A stretch of 64,000 nt of DNA, from assembly GCA_003539625.1 (NCBI GenBank), contig DPOU01000009.1:1-64000 (forward strand), in the 5' to 3' direction. A program made the position numbers and the translations under genes. This stretch comes from Acholeplasmatales bacterium. Its GTDB lineage: Bacteria; Bacillota_I; Bacilli_A; ML615J-28; CAG-313. This document shows, in pieces, positions 33,888 to 42,420 of this stretch (position 1 is its first letter; each line of letters begins with the position of its first letter). The notes below the pieces were generated by a model that worked only from the letters and a program-made list of their open reading frames with translations, did no database searches and was not told the origin of the DNA.

Positions 33888-35615
33888 ATGTATAGGAATG
33901 TCATTTTAGATTTTATAAGTAATAATCATAAAACATTAATTTCAAATGAATATCTACAAATGACATTCGTTTTTTTACAATTTGATGTTGATGATTTAGG
34001 TAAATTCGGAATAGATATCGGTAATATAATGATATATCATGTTAAAGAACCGTATGTTTTTGAAAAACAATATGACATAGGCAAATTAGCTGGTACTATT
34101 ATAGAAATTTTATTGACTAGTAAAGAACCTCTTACTTTTCTATATGATGAGGTAACGTTTGAAATAAACGATCCTTTTTATTTAAAAGACTTAAGAAAAC
34201 AAACATTTAAATCACTTACCGTTTATCCAATTATTGAAAATGAACAAATAGTTGGGTTTGCTTTAATCTATTCTAATAAAGTAAAACCTGTATATGAGCT
34301 TACAAATAACAAATTGTTAAATTTGAAGCGCAAACTAGAAAAAGATTTTGTAAATGTAGTTGAAAATAGTATTAAAGATATGATTTGGCAAGAAGAAAAT
34401 CAATATGTAATTGTGCAATCTGTCGAAAAAGAATACTATTGTAATGATAGTGTAAAAAAGGCTTTACACTTAATGAATAACAATGTTGACAAAACTTCAT
34501 CAACTTATAAAAGAGTAAAATCATTTACAATGCAAATGCACAAAATAGAAAAAGATAATTTAACGGTCTTTTATCTACTGCCTGCCTTAAATAAAGTAGA
34601 TTTAGATTCGGGATATTATCCTATAAGTAATATAAACAAACATGGTTTTAACGTTAATTTTGCGTTGATTTATGCGCGTGATGTTAATTCAAGTATTGAA
34701 TTTAATAAATTACAAGATTTGTTAACAGACTATATTGATAAGTACTTACCAGAGACAATTTTCAATTTCTATTTGTCAGATGCCAATGCTATTGTAATAG
34801 TTATTAATAAACAATTAAATAAAAAATTACAAATTGAACTTGATTACGCTTTAAAGAAAATTTACCATATTGTTTTAAATACGCCAACTGATATAAGTTT
34901 ATTAACTAACTTAGAAGAAATAGTTCATTACTTAGATAAAGTAATGCCTCAATCATTTAAATTTGAAGAATATTCAAACTACTTGAATTCACAAAATAAA
35001 CAAATATTAACTTGTGACTTGAATTATTTTAATACTAACAAAGTATTAGTAAAAGTAGATGAACAAAAAGTTATTGGTGATGTGGTTATCTCACCAATCG
35101 ACAATTACTACATTCAATCTGCTTATGATATGTTTGAAAATCGAATGATTGAGGAAATGGACAAGATTCCACTTAATAAATATAGTGCGCCAGTATTTAC
35201 AATACTACTTACATCAACTTTAAAGCGAAAAGTAATTGAATCGTTAAAGAAAATTATTACCAAATATAAAAACACTAAATTAATTATTCATTTACCACTT
35301 ATTAGTGATTTAGATACTAAAACATGTTTTGAACAAATAGTTAAGTTAAAAAATATGGGATTTGTATTAATAGCTGATTCAACTATATTTATGAATATCA
35401 AAAAAAATATTTGTTTAAAAGAAATGGATGCCATCATAATTCGCAAATTTGAATGTGATGAGTCTATCTATGCGAATAATTATTTTAATCAAGATTTATT
35501 TAAAAAATATTATCAAGAAGGTATGGTTGTTATATATGAAGGTATACCTCAAGAAGTTGATGTTGAAATGATTAATGAGCTTTCTTGTATAATAATAGAT
35601 AAGGAGAACAATTAA
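33888..35615 (+). CDS. Unknown multidomain protein, possibly degenerate GGDEF/EAL-like
   Basis: This is a 575-residue soluble protein. Residues 1-150 could be a GAF/PAS-like sensor. The middle has alpha/beta units with NFYLSDANAIVIVINKQ, at the place where GGDEF domains have their central strand. The last 150 residues (LIIHLPLISDLDTKTCFEQIVKLKNMGFVLIADS) resemble the barrel of EAL proteins. Neither GGDEF nor EAL catalytic motifs are present, so if the fold is right it is catalytically dead. This is inference from pattern only. ATG 33888 after TAGGTG is preferred to GTG 33879. It overlaps the next membrane-protein gene by one base. Confidence 0.6.
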   Translation: MYRNVILDFISNNHKTLISNEYLQMTFVFLQFDVDDLGKFGIDIGNIMIYHVKEPYVFEKQYDIGKLAGTIIEILLTSKEPLTFLYDEVTFEINDPFYLKDLRKQTFKSLTVYPIIENEQIVGFALIYSNKVKPVYELTNNKLLNLKRKLEKDFVNVVENSIKDMIWQEENQYVIVQSVEKEYYCNDSVKKALHLMNNNVDKTSSTYKRVKSFTMQMHKIEKDNLTVFYLLPALNKVDLDSGYYPISNINKHGFNVNFALIYARDVNSSIEFNKLQDLLTDYIDKYLPETIFNFYLSDANAIVIVINKQLNKKLQIELDYALKKIYHIVLNTPTDISLLTNLEEIVHYLDKVMPQSFKFEEYSNYLNSQNKQILTCDLNYFNTNKVLVKVDEQKVIGDVVISPIDNYYIQSAYDMFENRMIEEMDKIPLNKYSAPVFTILLTSTLKRKVIESLKKIITKYKNTKLIIHLPLISDLDTKTCFEQIVKLKNMGFVLIADSTIFMNIKKNICLKEMDAIIIRKFECDESIYANNYFNQDLFKKYYQEGMVVIYEGIPQEVDVEMINELSCIIIDKENN

Positions 35616-36943
35616 TGAAAAAAATAAAAGATTTTTTGTTGTCGTTGATTTTACCAAGTAAAATGTATAAACACCACAATATGCGTTTTATTTATTCACT
35701 TGGCATCTTTATTTTATCAACACTTATTATTTTATTTTCAGTTAATTTATCAATGCGAAAATTTACAGAAAAAACGATTCCTACCGCAAAATTCAATCCA
35801 AGCGATTATAACGGAGGTACTTTAACTTTCCCTGAATATCAAATTGTTGAATTACCTACAGGTGAAGTTATCTTTGATTGCACAGCAGTCTCAACTGAAG
35901 GTAAGGTAGATGAATATCGTGGCACTTTTCATGAAGTAATTGAAAAAAAAGATGGAAGTAGAAAAATTGATTTAACAATTGTTTATGTTGAAGATTTAGA
36001 CGCAATGGTTCAAACCGATGAAGAACGTAGCGCTGAAGCTGAAAAACTAAAAACTACTTTTGATTTAAATGGTTATATGAATCAACAATATAGTCAAGAC
36101 ATTGATTATTTCTTGTATATTTTCACTAAAAAAAGTTGCTACTATTGTTACAATTTAGGTAAAACAACTAATAAGAGTGGTGTTGTTGTAGAAAATAGTA
36201 AAGTGTTACAAGTAACTTCATTTGAATATGATATGACTAAAGGAGATGCTAACTATTATTTGCCCGCATCAGAAAGTGAATTAGTTAAAAATAGTTATGG
36301 TGATTATGACACTACTAAATGGACTAGATTAGTAAATTCTGATGAAACAATTGTTATTAATGATGAAACTTTTAAAGCGACTAAACGTTTTAGTAGTAAC
36401 ATTAGACAAGTCTTCTTTAAGAGTGAATATTCATATGGCAGACTAGATTATCAAAGCATAAATGAAAAAAGTGATGCAATTAATTTTGGTACTAATACAA
36501 ACACTTTAAAAGTAGTAAATGCAATGTATGAAATGTTTGTTGATTATGATACAACATTTAACAAGGCAATTAGTTCATTTTTTGTACTTGTTGCTAATCT
36601 AATCGTACCTTTCTTATGGGTCTTAATTACATGGCTTATGTCTAGACATTTCGTTATGTCTAAGTTTAAAGAATACTATGCAATATGCTCAATCACATAT
36701 CTTACAACATCAATAGTTGGGTTTATTCTTGGATTCTTTATTTCATACACAACTTTAATACTAATAATGTTAATAGTTGAATTAGTTTATTACATAGTTG
36801 TAACATTTAGAATTAATTCTAATTCTAAACTTATTGAAGAAGTCGAAGAAATTAGTGGAAATAAACCACAACAACCAGGCATCCAACGTAAAAAAATGAA
36901 TTTTACTAAAATTGAGTCTGACGATACTTATCGGATTGAATAA
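35615..36943 (+). CDS. DUF1189-like membrane protein of unknown function
   Basis: This is a 442-residue protein. The N-terminus has a cytoplasmic stretch and one helix (FIYSLGIFILSTLIILFSVNL). A large extracellular region of about 260 residues follows, then three or four C-terminal helices and a charged tail. This plan resembles DUF1189 proteins of Bacillota, but similarity is only by layout. The extracellular part contains two closely placed Cys (SCYYC). Its start overlaps the previous gene (TAATG), so the two probably work together. Confidence 0.55.
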   Translation: MKKIKDFLLSLILPSKMYKHHNMRFIYSLGIFILSTLIILFSVNLSMRKFTEKTIPTAKFNPSDYNGGTLTFPEYQIVELPTGEVIFDCTAVSTEGKVDEYRGTFHEVIEKKDGSRKIDLTIVYVEDLDAMVQTDEERSAEAEKLKTTFDLNGYMNQQYSQDIDYFLYIFTKKSCYYCYNLGKTTNKSGVVVENSKVLQVTSFEYDMTKGDANYYLPASESELVKNSYGDYDTTKWTRLVNSDETIVINDETFKATKRFSSNIRQVFFKSEYSYGRLDYQSINEKSDAINFGTNTNTLKVVNAMYEMFVDYDTTFNKAISSFFVLVANLIVPFLWVLITWLMSRHFVMSKFKEYYAICSITYLTTSIVGFILGFFISYTTLILIMLIVELVYYIVVTFRINSNSKLIEEVEEISGNKPQQPGIQRKKMNFTKIESDDTYRIE

Positions 36944-36948
36944 TTGAT

Positions 36949-36977
36949 GCATAATATACTTTTTCCTTGCATATATT
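36949..36977 (+). promoter_or_regulatory. Sigma-E-like promoter of the spoIIIAH homologue
   Basis: -35 GCATAAT (36949-36955), 14-bp spacer, -10 CATATATT (36970-36977). It lies 29 bp before the GTG start. Fits the sigma-E pattern of the mother-cell regulon. Confidence 0.45.
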
Positions 36978-37005
36978 GTTATTGACCTAAGAGGAGGAGT
37001 ATTTT

Positions 37006-37500
37006 GTGAAAAAGAATCAATTTGCCTTAATATTTTTAACAGTTTTAACGATGTTAGCGGTTTGGTATTTCAAAACAGCAAGCAATAAACAAGGAGAAAC
37101 CCCAACGCTACCCGTAACTAACGTTTCCACTCGTACTGAAGAACTTGCCAAGTTAAGAGAAGCAGTTCGTAGTGAAAGAAACGCAATGTTAGTAAGTCTA
37201 AACAATATAATTGCTGACGAAAGTGCAACACTAGTAAGTAAAACTTCTGCGATTGAACAAAGAGACATTATTTCATCTTTGAATGAACAAGAGGTATTGC
37301 TAGAAACAAAAGTAATGAATTTAGGATATCAAGATGCTTTTGTTCATTACACTGAACAAGGAGTTGAAGTAATTGTTGTTACTCCTGATGCTTCTGCGAC
37401 AGCTGCTTTAGATGTTATTGACATAATTTACGAAACATTTGATAAAGCAACCAATGTTGTTGTTAATTTTAAAACTGTAGAAGAATTAAAAGCAGCTTAA
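37006..37500 (+). CDS. spoIIIAH: SpoIIIAH family protein
   Basis: This 164-residue protein has one N-terminal membrane helix and an extracellular domain. The family-typical C-terminal part reads LGYQDAFVHYTEQGVEVIVVTPDASATAA. The conserved ERNAMLVSLNNIIAD and EQEVLLETKV segments also fit. In B. subtilis SpoIIIAH forms the mother-cell side of the channel with SpoIIQ. Here it stands alone, with no other spoIIIA gene beside it. The start is GTG after GAGGAGG. A sigma-E-like promoter precedes it and a terminator follows. Confidence 0.8.
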   Translation: MKKNQFALIFLTVLTMLAVWYFKTASNKQGETPTLPVTNVSTRTEELAKLREAVRSERNAMLVSLNNIIADESATLVSKTSAIEQRDIISSLNEQEVLLETKVMNLGYQDAFVHYTEQGVEVIVVTPDASATAALDVIDIIYETFDKATNVVVNFKTVEELKAA

Positions 37501-37505
37501 AAAAT

Positions 37506-37533
37506 AGCCATAAGTATAACGCTTATGGCTTTT
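37506..37533 (+). terminator. Terminator after spoIIIAH
   Basis: Perfect arms AGCCATAAG (37506-37514) and CTTATGGCT (37522-37530), followed by T run. It overlaps the false upstream start of the next gene. Confidence 0.75.
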
Positions 37534-37548
37534 GTTATGGAGTTAATA

Positions 37549-38433
37549 ATGAATAAATACAAAATAGAACCTTATTTTAATATGAAAATAAGTAAAAATT
37601 ATCATAATTTCACTTTAGAAAAATTACTAAAAGAATTTCATCTAGCAAATGCCAAAATTAAATATCTAATTGATAATGAAAATTGTTATGTAAATGGTGA
37701 AGTAGCTAGTTCTAATACCTTACTTAGAACCAATGATTACTTAACTATTGATATTAGTAATTTTGAACATCTTGACTTTCAACCAGAAGATGTTGAAATT
37801 AATATATTATATGAAGATGAGTACTTATTAGTAATTAACAAACCTAGTGGATACATTATATATCCTGATAATCGTAATGCTACAGGCACAATTGCTAATT
37901 TCATCGCAGATTATTATGATAAGAATAATCTTGATTTGACCATAAGACACTGCCATCGCTTAGATAGTGCCACATCTGGTTGTTTAGTATTTGCCAAAGA
38001 TTTAATTACCCATAGTGCTATGAGTTATCTTTTTGAAAGTAAACAAGTTGAAAAAACTTATTGGACTTTAGTTGAAGGAATTTTACCAAAAGAAGGTAAA
38101 ATAAATTTTCCAATCGGTAAAGATCGTCATGTAAATGGGAAAATGATTGTCAGTAACACCGGTAAGCCCGCATTAACTACTTATAAACCTCTAACCGTTT
38201 TTCAATATAGAACTTTATTGGAAGTAAAAATTGCAACAGGTCGAACTCACCAAATCAGAGTACACCTTGCAACAATCGGTCATCCTATAATAAATGACAC
38301 TTTATATGGATCAAAAACAAGTGGTAGAGTAATGTTACACTGTAAAAGCATTAGCTTTTTACATCCAATTACTAAAAGTAAAGTTTACATAGAAGCTCCG
38401 TTACCTCCTGATTTTAAGATTAACTGTAAGTAA
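37549..38433 (+). CDS. RluA-family pseudouridine synthase
   Basis: This 294-residue enzyme isomerises specific uridines in rRNA or tRNA. It has an S4-like N-terminal region, then the catalytic motif HRLDSATSG with the nucleophilic Asp, plus KTYWTLVEG, and the C-terminal GRTHQIRVHLATIGHPI typical of RluA/RluD. An earlier in-frame ATG at 37525 lies inside the terminator hairpin. ATG 37549 follows GGAG and is preferred. The exact target is unknown. Confidence 0.93.
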   Translation: MNKYKIEPYFNMKISKNYHNFTLEKLLKEFHLANAKIKYLIDNENCYVNGEVASSNTLLRTNDYLTIDISNFEHLDFQPEDVEINILYEDEYLLVINKPSGYIIYPDNRNATGTIANFIADYYDKNNLDLTIRHCHRLDSATSGCLVFAKDLITHSAMSYLFESKQVEKTYWTLVEGILPKEGKINFPIGKDRHVNGKMIVSNTGKPALTTYKPLTVFQYRTLLEVKIATGRTHQIRVHLATIGHPIINDTLYGSKTSGRVMLHCKSISFLHPITKSKVYIEAPLPPDFKINCK

Positions 38434-38450
38434 TAATGTAATCCCTTGCA

Positions 38451-38474
38451 AAAAAAGATGAAATTTAGTATAAT
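38451..38474 (+). promoter_or_regulatory. Promoter of the nuclease lipoprotein gene
   Basis: TTGCAA at about 38451, spacer near 17 bp, TATAAT 38469-38474. The -10 ends 7 nt before the ribosome site GGTGAT, so the leader is about 11 nt. Confidence 0.55.
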
Positions 38475-38491
38475 AACAATCGGTGATAAAA

Positions 38492-39787
38492 ATGAAAAGG
38501 ATTAAAATGTTATTTTTAGTGCTAATTATCGCACTAGGATTATTTATTTCAGGATGTGCTGAAACAACAGGTGGTGGAGATAATGGAAATGATCAAAATA
38601 AATCAATTCGATTAGAAACACCTACTAATGTCTCTGTAAAAGAGGAAGACGAAAAATTTATTTTATATTTTGATGCGGTTGAAGATGCTGAAAAATATCA
38701 AGTAAGTTTATATCAAACTACTGATACTAATCTAGTAGTTCAAAAGTATATTGAAAATGCAACAGATAAAGTTGTAAGATACGACTTATCTACTATGAAT
38801 GGTGGTAATAAATTTGCCAATGGTATTTATTATGTAAATGTAAAAGCCATTGCAAGTGCTGATGCTAATCAATTAGATTCAACAGCTACTAAGAAAATAC
38901 AATTTTCGGTAGTTATTTTACCAAATGAATTCGTTGTATCATTTGAAAGTAATGGTGGCTCTGTTGTATTATCACAAACAGTTAAAAAAGGTGAAATGGT
39001 AGTTAAACCTACTGATCCTACTAAAGGTGGATATAAATTCTTAGGTTGGTATTTCTTAGATAAACCTTATGATTTTAATACACCTGTAACTGCCAACTTT
39101 ACATTAGTTGCAAAATGGGAAAGTGATGGAAGTAGCCCAATTACTGATTTAAAAGCTTATTATAAATCAATTCTTAATAGTGACGGAACTATTCCAACTG
39201 GTTCAGTTTTAAAATCTAAATTACGTACTCTAACTACTAGTACTCATAAAAAGGTAACTAGTTATGCTGAATGTAAAACTTATTTACAAAATGCTGATCA
39301 AGATCCAAACAATAAGAATAATATGATTTTATTCTATACTGGTGAATCAATTAAGAAAACTGACAATATGAACATTTGGAATCGTGAACATGTATGGGCT
39401 CAAAGCCTTACAAGATCTGGTAGCGGCCAATGGTTTGGAACATCTGGTGCAGGTGCTGATTTACATCATATTCGCCCATGCGATCCCGATGTAAATGGTA
39501 GTAGAGGTAACAAAAAATTTGGTGTTGGTGGAAGTTACTATACACCTACTGATGAATACAAGGGTGATGTTGCAAGAATTATCTTCTATTTAATGACAAG
39601 ATACCCTCAATCAGATAATTTATCTTTCACTAATATCGCTCAATCAAAAGAACTTTTATTAAGTTGGAATAGACTTGATCCAGTAAGTAAATTAGAAATG
39701 AATCGAAATAATTATATTGAAACTATTCAAGGAAATCGTAATCCGTTTATTGATTATCCCGAATTTGCTGATATGATTTGGAGTTAA
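38492..39787 (+). CDS. Lipoprotein nuclease of the endonuclease I family with Fn3-like and InlB-type repeats
   Basis: This is a 431-residue lipoprotein (lipobox LFISGC, Cys 22). It has an Fn3-like domain, then one InlB/Listeria-Bacteroides repeat (VSFESNGGSVV to WESDG). A C-terminal endonuclease I domain follows, with NREHVWAQS, DLHHIRPCDPDVN and RGNKKFG (the His/Asn metal-binding core). It should cut DNA or RNA at the cell surface, for example to feed on nucleic acid. An in-frame GTG at 38483 exists, but ATG 38492 is preferred. It is a single gene with a terminator. Confidence 0.88.
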   Translation: MKRIKMLFLVLIIALGLFISGCAETTGGGDNGNDQNKSIRLETPTNVSVKEEDEKFILYFDAVEDAEKYQVSLYQTTDTNLVVQKYIENATDKVVRYDLSTMNGGNKFANGIYYVNVKAIASADANQLDSTATKKIQFSVVILPNEFVVSFESNGGSVVLSQTVKKGEMVVKPTDPTKGGYKFLGWYFLDKPYDFNTPVTANFTLVAKWESDGSSPITDLKAYYKSILNSDGTIPTGSVLKSKLRTLTTSTHKKVTSYAECKTYLQNADQDPNNKNNMILFYTGESIKKTDNMNIWNREHVWAQSLTRSGSGQWFGTSGAGADLHHIRPCDPDVNGSRGNKKFGVGGSYYTPTDEYKGDVARIIFYLMTRYPQSDNLSFTNIAQSKELLLSWNRLDPVSKLEMNRNNYIETIQGNRNPFIDYPEFADMIWS

Positions 39788-39789
39788 TT

Positions 39790-39817
39790 GAGTGCTCATT
39801 TATGAGCACTCTTATTT
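39790..39817 (+). terminator. Terminator after the nuclease lipoprotein
   Basis: Perfect 9-bp arms GAGTGCTCA and TGAGCACTC with a 4-nt loop, then a T-rich run. Confidence 0.8.
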
Positions 39818-39895
39818 TCTTTAAATAAAATGTCTTTTCACTTTTAAAAAAATAATATCTTTGATATAATATAAGCGAGTAGAAAGAAGGAAATT

Positions 39896-40456
39896 ATGTT
39901 AGATAACAGAACGCAAATTATCAGTTATAAACATAATGGTGTTCTTCATCGTGTTTGGCAATATGCATATGTCATAAGACAAACAAGTGATATGATTGTA
40001 TTAGTAAATGACCACACTAGTGTTATTGATGGTGATGGTCGAAGATGGAAAACCAAAGAACCTGCAGTTTGCTATTTTTTTAAAAATTACTGGTTCAATA
40101 TAATTTGCATGTTGCGAAATAATGCAATATATTATTATTGTAATCTTAGTTCACCTTATGTTCGCGATGCCGAAGGTGTAAAATACGTTGATTACGACTT
40201 GGATGTTAAGGTTTTCCCTAGTGGTGATAAGGTTATACTAGACCGTGATGAATTTGATTTTAACAAATTGGATTATAACTATGGTGATAAACTTATTGCT
40301 ATTATCGAAAATGAATTACAAATTCTTTTAAGAAAAATTGATAATCATGAAATTGCATTTGACTCAAATACTGTAATGAAAGATTTTGAAATTTATAAGA
40401 ATTTACGTCGTCAATTAGATCGTAAACGAAAGAAATCAAATCGGCCAAACGCTTAA
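39896..40456 (+). CDS. DUF402 nucleoside tri/diphosphate phosphatase family protein
   Basis: This 186-residue protein of the DUF402 (FomD/Ntdp-like) family has the characteristic YWFNIICML, YYYCNLSSPY, DAEGVKYVDYDLDVKV and LDRDEFDF, with several acidic metal-binding residues. B. subtilis YgaC-type enzymes hydrolyse nucleoside tri- and diphosphates. The C-terminus is basic (RRQLDRKRKKSNR). It has AAGGAAATT before the ATG and a terminator just after the stop. Confidence 0.85.
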   Translation: MLDNRTQIISYKHNGVLHRVWQYAYVIRQTSDMIVLVNDHTSVIDGDGRRWKTKEPAVCYFFKNYWFNIICMLRNNAIYYYCNLSSPYVRDAEGVKYVDYDLDVKVFPSGDKVILDRDEFDFNKLDYNYGDKLIAIIENELQILLRKIDNHEIAFDSNTVMKDFEIYKNLRRQLDRKRKKSNRPNA

Positions 40457-40481
40457 AAATCTCTTGATAGAGATTTTTTAT
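40455..40481 (+). terminator. Terminator after the DUF402 gene
   Basis: Arms AATCTCT / AGAGATT with loop TGAT, followed by six T. The stop codon is at its left edge. Confidence 0.8.
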
Positions 40482-40498
40482 TTTTTTAATAAATATTT

Positions 40499-40527
40499 AC
40501 ATATTATTAACATATTACTCATAAATT
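40499..40527 (+). promoter_or_regulatory. Sigma-E-like promoter of spoIVA
   Basis: -35 ACATATT (40499-40505), 14-bp spacer, -10 CATAAATT (40520-40527). It ends 7 nt before the AGGAGG of spoIVA. B. subtilis spoIVA is transcribed by sigma-E. Confidence 0.45.
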
Positions 40528-40548
40528 GAAACATAGGAGGATAATTTT

Positions 40549-42027
40549 ATGAGTGATAATATATTAAGAGACGTTGCGTCTCGTACCAAGGGAGAAGTCT
40601 ATATAGGCGTTGTCGGCTCGGTTAGAAGTGGTAAATCAACTTTTATAAGAAAATTTATGGAAAAAAAAGTATTACCAATTTTAAATGACCAGTACACTTA
40701 TGAAAAAATTCAAGACGAATTACCACAAAGTGGAGAAGGAAAAGTAATAACTACTGTAGAGCCAAAGTTTGTACCTAGTAATAATGTTAAAATAACGATT
40801 GATAATGACATTTCTTTCCAAGTAAGACTAGTTGATTGTGTAGGCTATATAATTCCATCTGCCAAAGGGTATTTAAACGAAGATGGCAGTAATCGACTTG
40901 TTCAAACGCCATGGTTTAGTGATGCAATCCCATTTGAGGATGCCGCAAAGCTAGGAACTCAAAAAGTAATTGAATCACATTCTAACATTGGAATAGTTAT
41001 GAGTAGTGATGGAAGTTTTGGCGATTTTACGAGAGAAGAATACGAAAAGGTTGAAGAGCAAGTTATTGAAGAATTACAAAAATTAAATAAGCCATTTATT
41101 TTAATTATTAATACAACAAAACCGAATGCTGTTGAAACTACTGATTTAGTAGCTACTTTATCAGAAAAATATGGTGTTGGCGTAATTGCTTTAGATATTT
41201 TACATATGGAAGAACCAGACATTGATAAATTAATGAAATTAGCAATCGATGAATTTGATATTGGCGAATTAAATCTAGATGTTCCAAGCTGGGTTGATGT
41301 ATTAGACGATTCAATCAGCTACAAACAACAATTTAACATTTTAGTAAATCAAACTACGGGAACCTTTAGAAAGATGAAAGATGCTTTTAGAATTCAAGAT
41401 ACTTTAAAAGAAAGTAATCTATTCACTGAAGTTGCTATTTCTAATATAGATTCTGGTACTGGAATTGTTGAAATGAATATAAATTGTAGTGATGAGATAT
41501 ACAATAGTGTAATTACGGAAATTTTAGGTGAGGAAATAACTGATAAAGGGGTATTTGTAAAAACTATACAAAAATTGAAAAAGTCAGAATCAGTTTATGA
41601 ACTAGTTGCCCCCGCAATCGATAAAGTAAATCAATTAGGCTATGGTCTAGCTTTACCAAAAGTTGAACAAATGGAACTATCTAATCCGGAACTATTAAAA
41701 GAAGGCAGCAGATATGGTATAAAAATTAAAGCATCAGCACCAATGCTACAATTAGTAAAAATTAACGTTGATTCATCATTTGAGCCAATTATTGGTTCAA
41801 AAGAACAAGCAGAAGAACTTTTAACCCATATGCAAGAAGATTTTGAAAATAATCCTGAAAAACTTTGGAGTAGTGAAATCTTTGGTAGAAAATTATGTGA
41901 TGTAATCAGCGATGGTATTAGATCTAAAATGAATGCTGTTCCGGATCAAGTTTTAGAAAAATTCAAATCAACAATGGAAAAAATAGTAAATTATGGAAAA
42001 GGCGGCTTAATTGCTATAGTATTATAA
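40549..42027 (+). CDS. spoIVA: Stage IV sporulation protein A (spore coat ATPase)
   Basis: This 492-residue SpoIVA is the ATPase that polymerises on the forespore surface as the base of the coat. Its length equals that of the B. subtilis protein. Walker A is GSVRSGKST (23-31). The GKVITTVEPKFVP segment contains the sensor threonines, and VRLVDCVGYIIPSA is the Walker B region. The C-terminus ends YGKGGLIAIVL, the membrane-targeting part. It is followed by a terminator and then hup, as in Bacillus. It is the strongest marker for spore formation in the window. Confidence 0.96.
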   Translation: MSDNILRDVASRTKGEVYIGVVGSVRSGKSTFIRKFMEKKVLPILNDQYTYEKIQDELPQSGEGKVITTVEPKFVPSNNVKITIDNDISFQVRLVDCVGYIIPSAKGYLNEDGSNRLVQTPWFSDAIPFEDAAKLGTQKVIESHSNIGIVMSSDGSFGDFTREEYEKVEEQVIEELQKLNKPFILIINTTKPNAVETTDLVATLSEKYGVGVIALDILHMEEPDIDKLMKLAIDEFDIGELNLDVPSWVDVLDDSISYKQQFNILVNQTTGTFRKMKDAFRIQDTLKESNLFTEVAISNIDSGTGIVEMNINCSDEIYNSVITEILGEEITDKGVFVKTIQKLKKSESVYELVAPAIDKVNQLGYGLALPKVEQMELSNPELLKEGSRYGIKIKASAPMLQLVKINVDSSFEPIIGSKEQAEELLTHMQEDFENNPEKLWSSEIFGRKLCDVISDGIRSKMNAVPDQVLEKFKSTMEKIVNYGKGGLIAIVL

Positions 42028-42050
42028 AAAGTCTAAAAAATAGGCTTTTT
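42026..42050 (+). terminator. Terminator between spoIVA and hup
   Basis: AGTCTA pairs with TAGGCT (one G-T wobble) around an A-rich loop, with A and T runs outside. Confidence 0.65.
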
Positions 42051-42098
42051 ACTTGCAAAAACTAATTAAATTATATATAATTATATTGGTGATTAAAA

Positions 42099-42377
42099 AT
42101 GACAAAAAGCGAACTTATTAAGAAAATTCATCGTAATAATGATTTAAATTATGTTGAAATTGAAAAAATTGTAAATGAAGTACTAAGTGAAATAATTTGT
42201 GGCCTATCTGAAGATGGTAAAGTAGTTCTTACCGGTTTTGGGACATTCGAAAAATATTATCAAGAAGGCTATAACGGAATTAATCCATCTACAGGTGAAA
42301 AACTTGTAGTAGATGGCAGTTATAAAGTTCGCTTTTCATCTAGCAAGAAGCTTAAAGATACTATTAATGAACAATAA
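42099..42377 (+). CDS. hup: HU family DNA-binding protein
   Basis: This 92-residue histone-like protein bends and packs DNA. It has MTKSELIKKIH at the N-terminus, GLSEDGKVVLTGFGTFEKYYQ in the core, and NPSTGEKLVV, the proline arm. The usual arm RAAR-type sequence is changed to YYQEGYNG before the NPSTG. A -10 TATAAT at 42076-42081 ends 6 nt before the GGTGAT ribosome site, so the leader is very short. It follows spoIVA. Confidence 0.93.
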   Translation: MTKSELIKKIHRNNDLNYVEIEKIVNEVLSEIICGLSEDGKVVLTGFGTFEKYYQEGYNGINPSTGEKLVVDGSYKVRFSSSKKLKDTINEQ

Positions 42378-42384
42378 AGAGTCT

Positions 42385-42414
42385 AAAAAAGTTTGTGCAA
42401 TGCACAAACTTTTT
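42385..42414. terminator. Terminator between hup and the CPBP protease gene
   Basis: Near-perfect palindrome with arms AAGTTTGTGCA and TGCACAAACTT, A run before and T run after; it serves both convergent genes. Confidence 0.85.
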
Positions 42415-42420
42415 AACATT

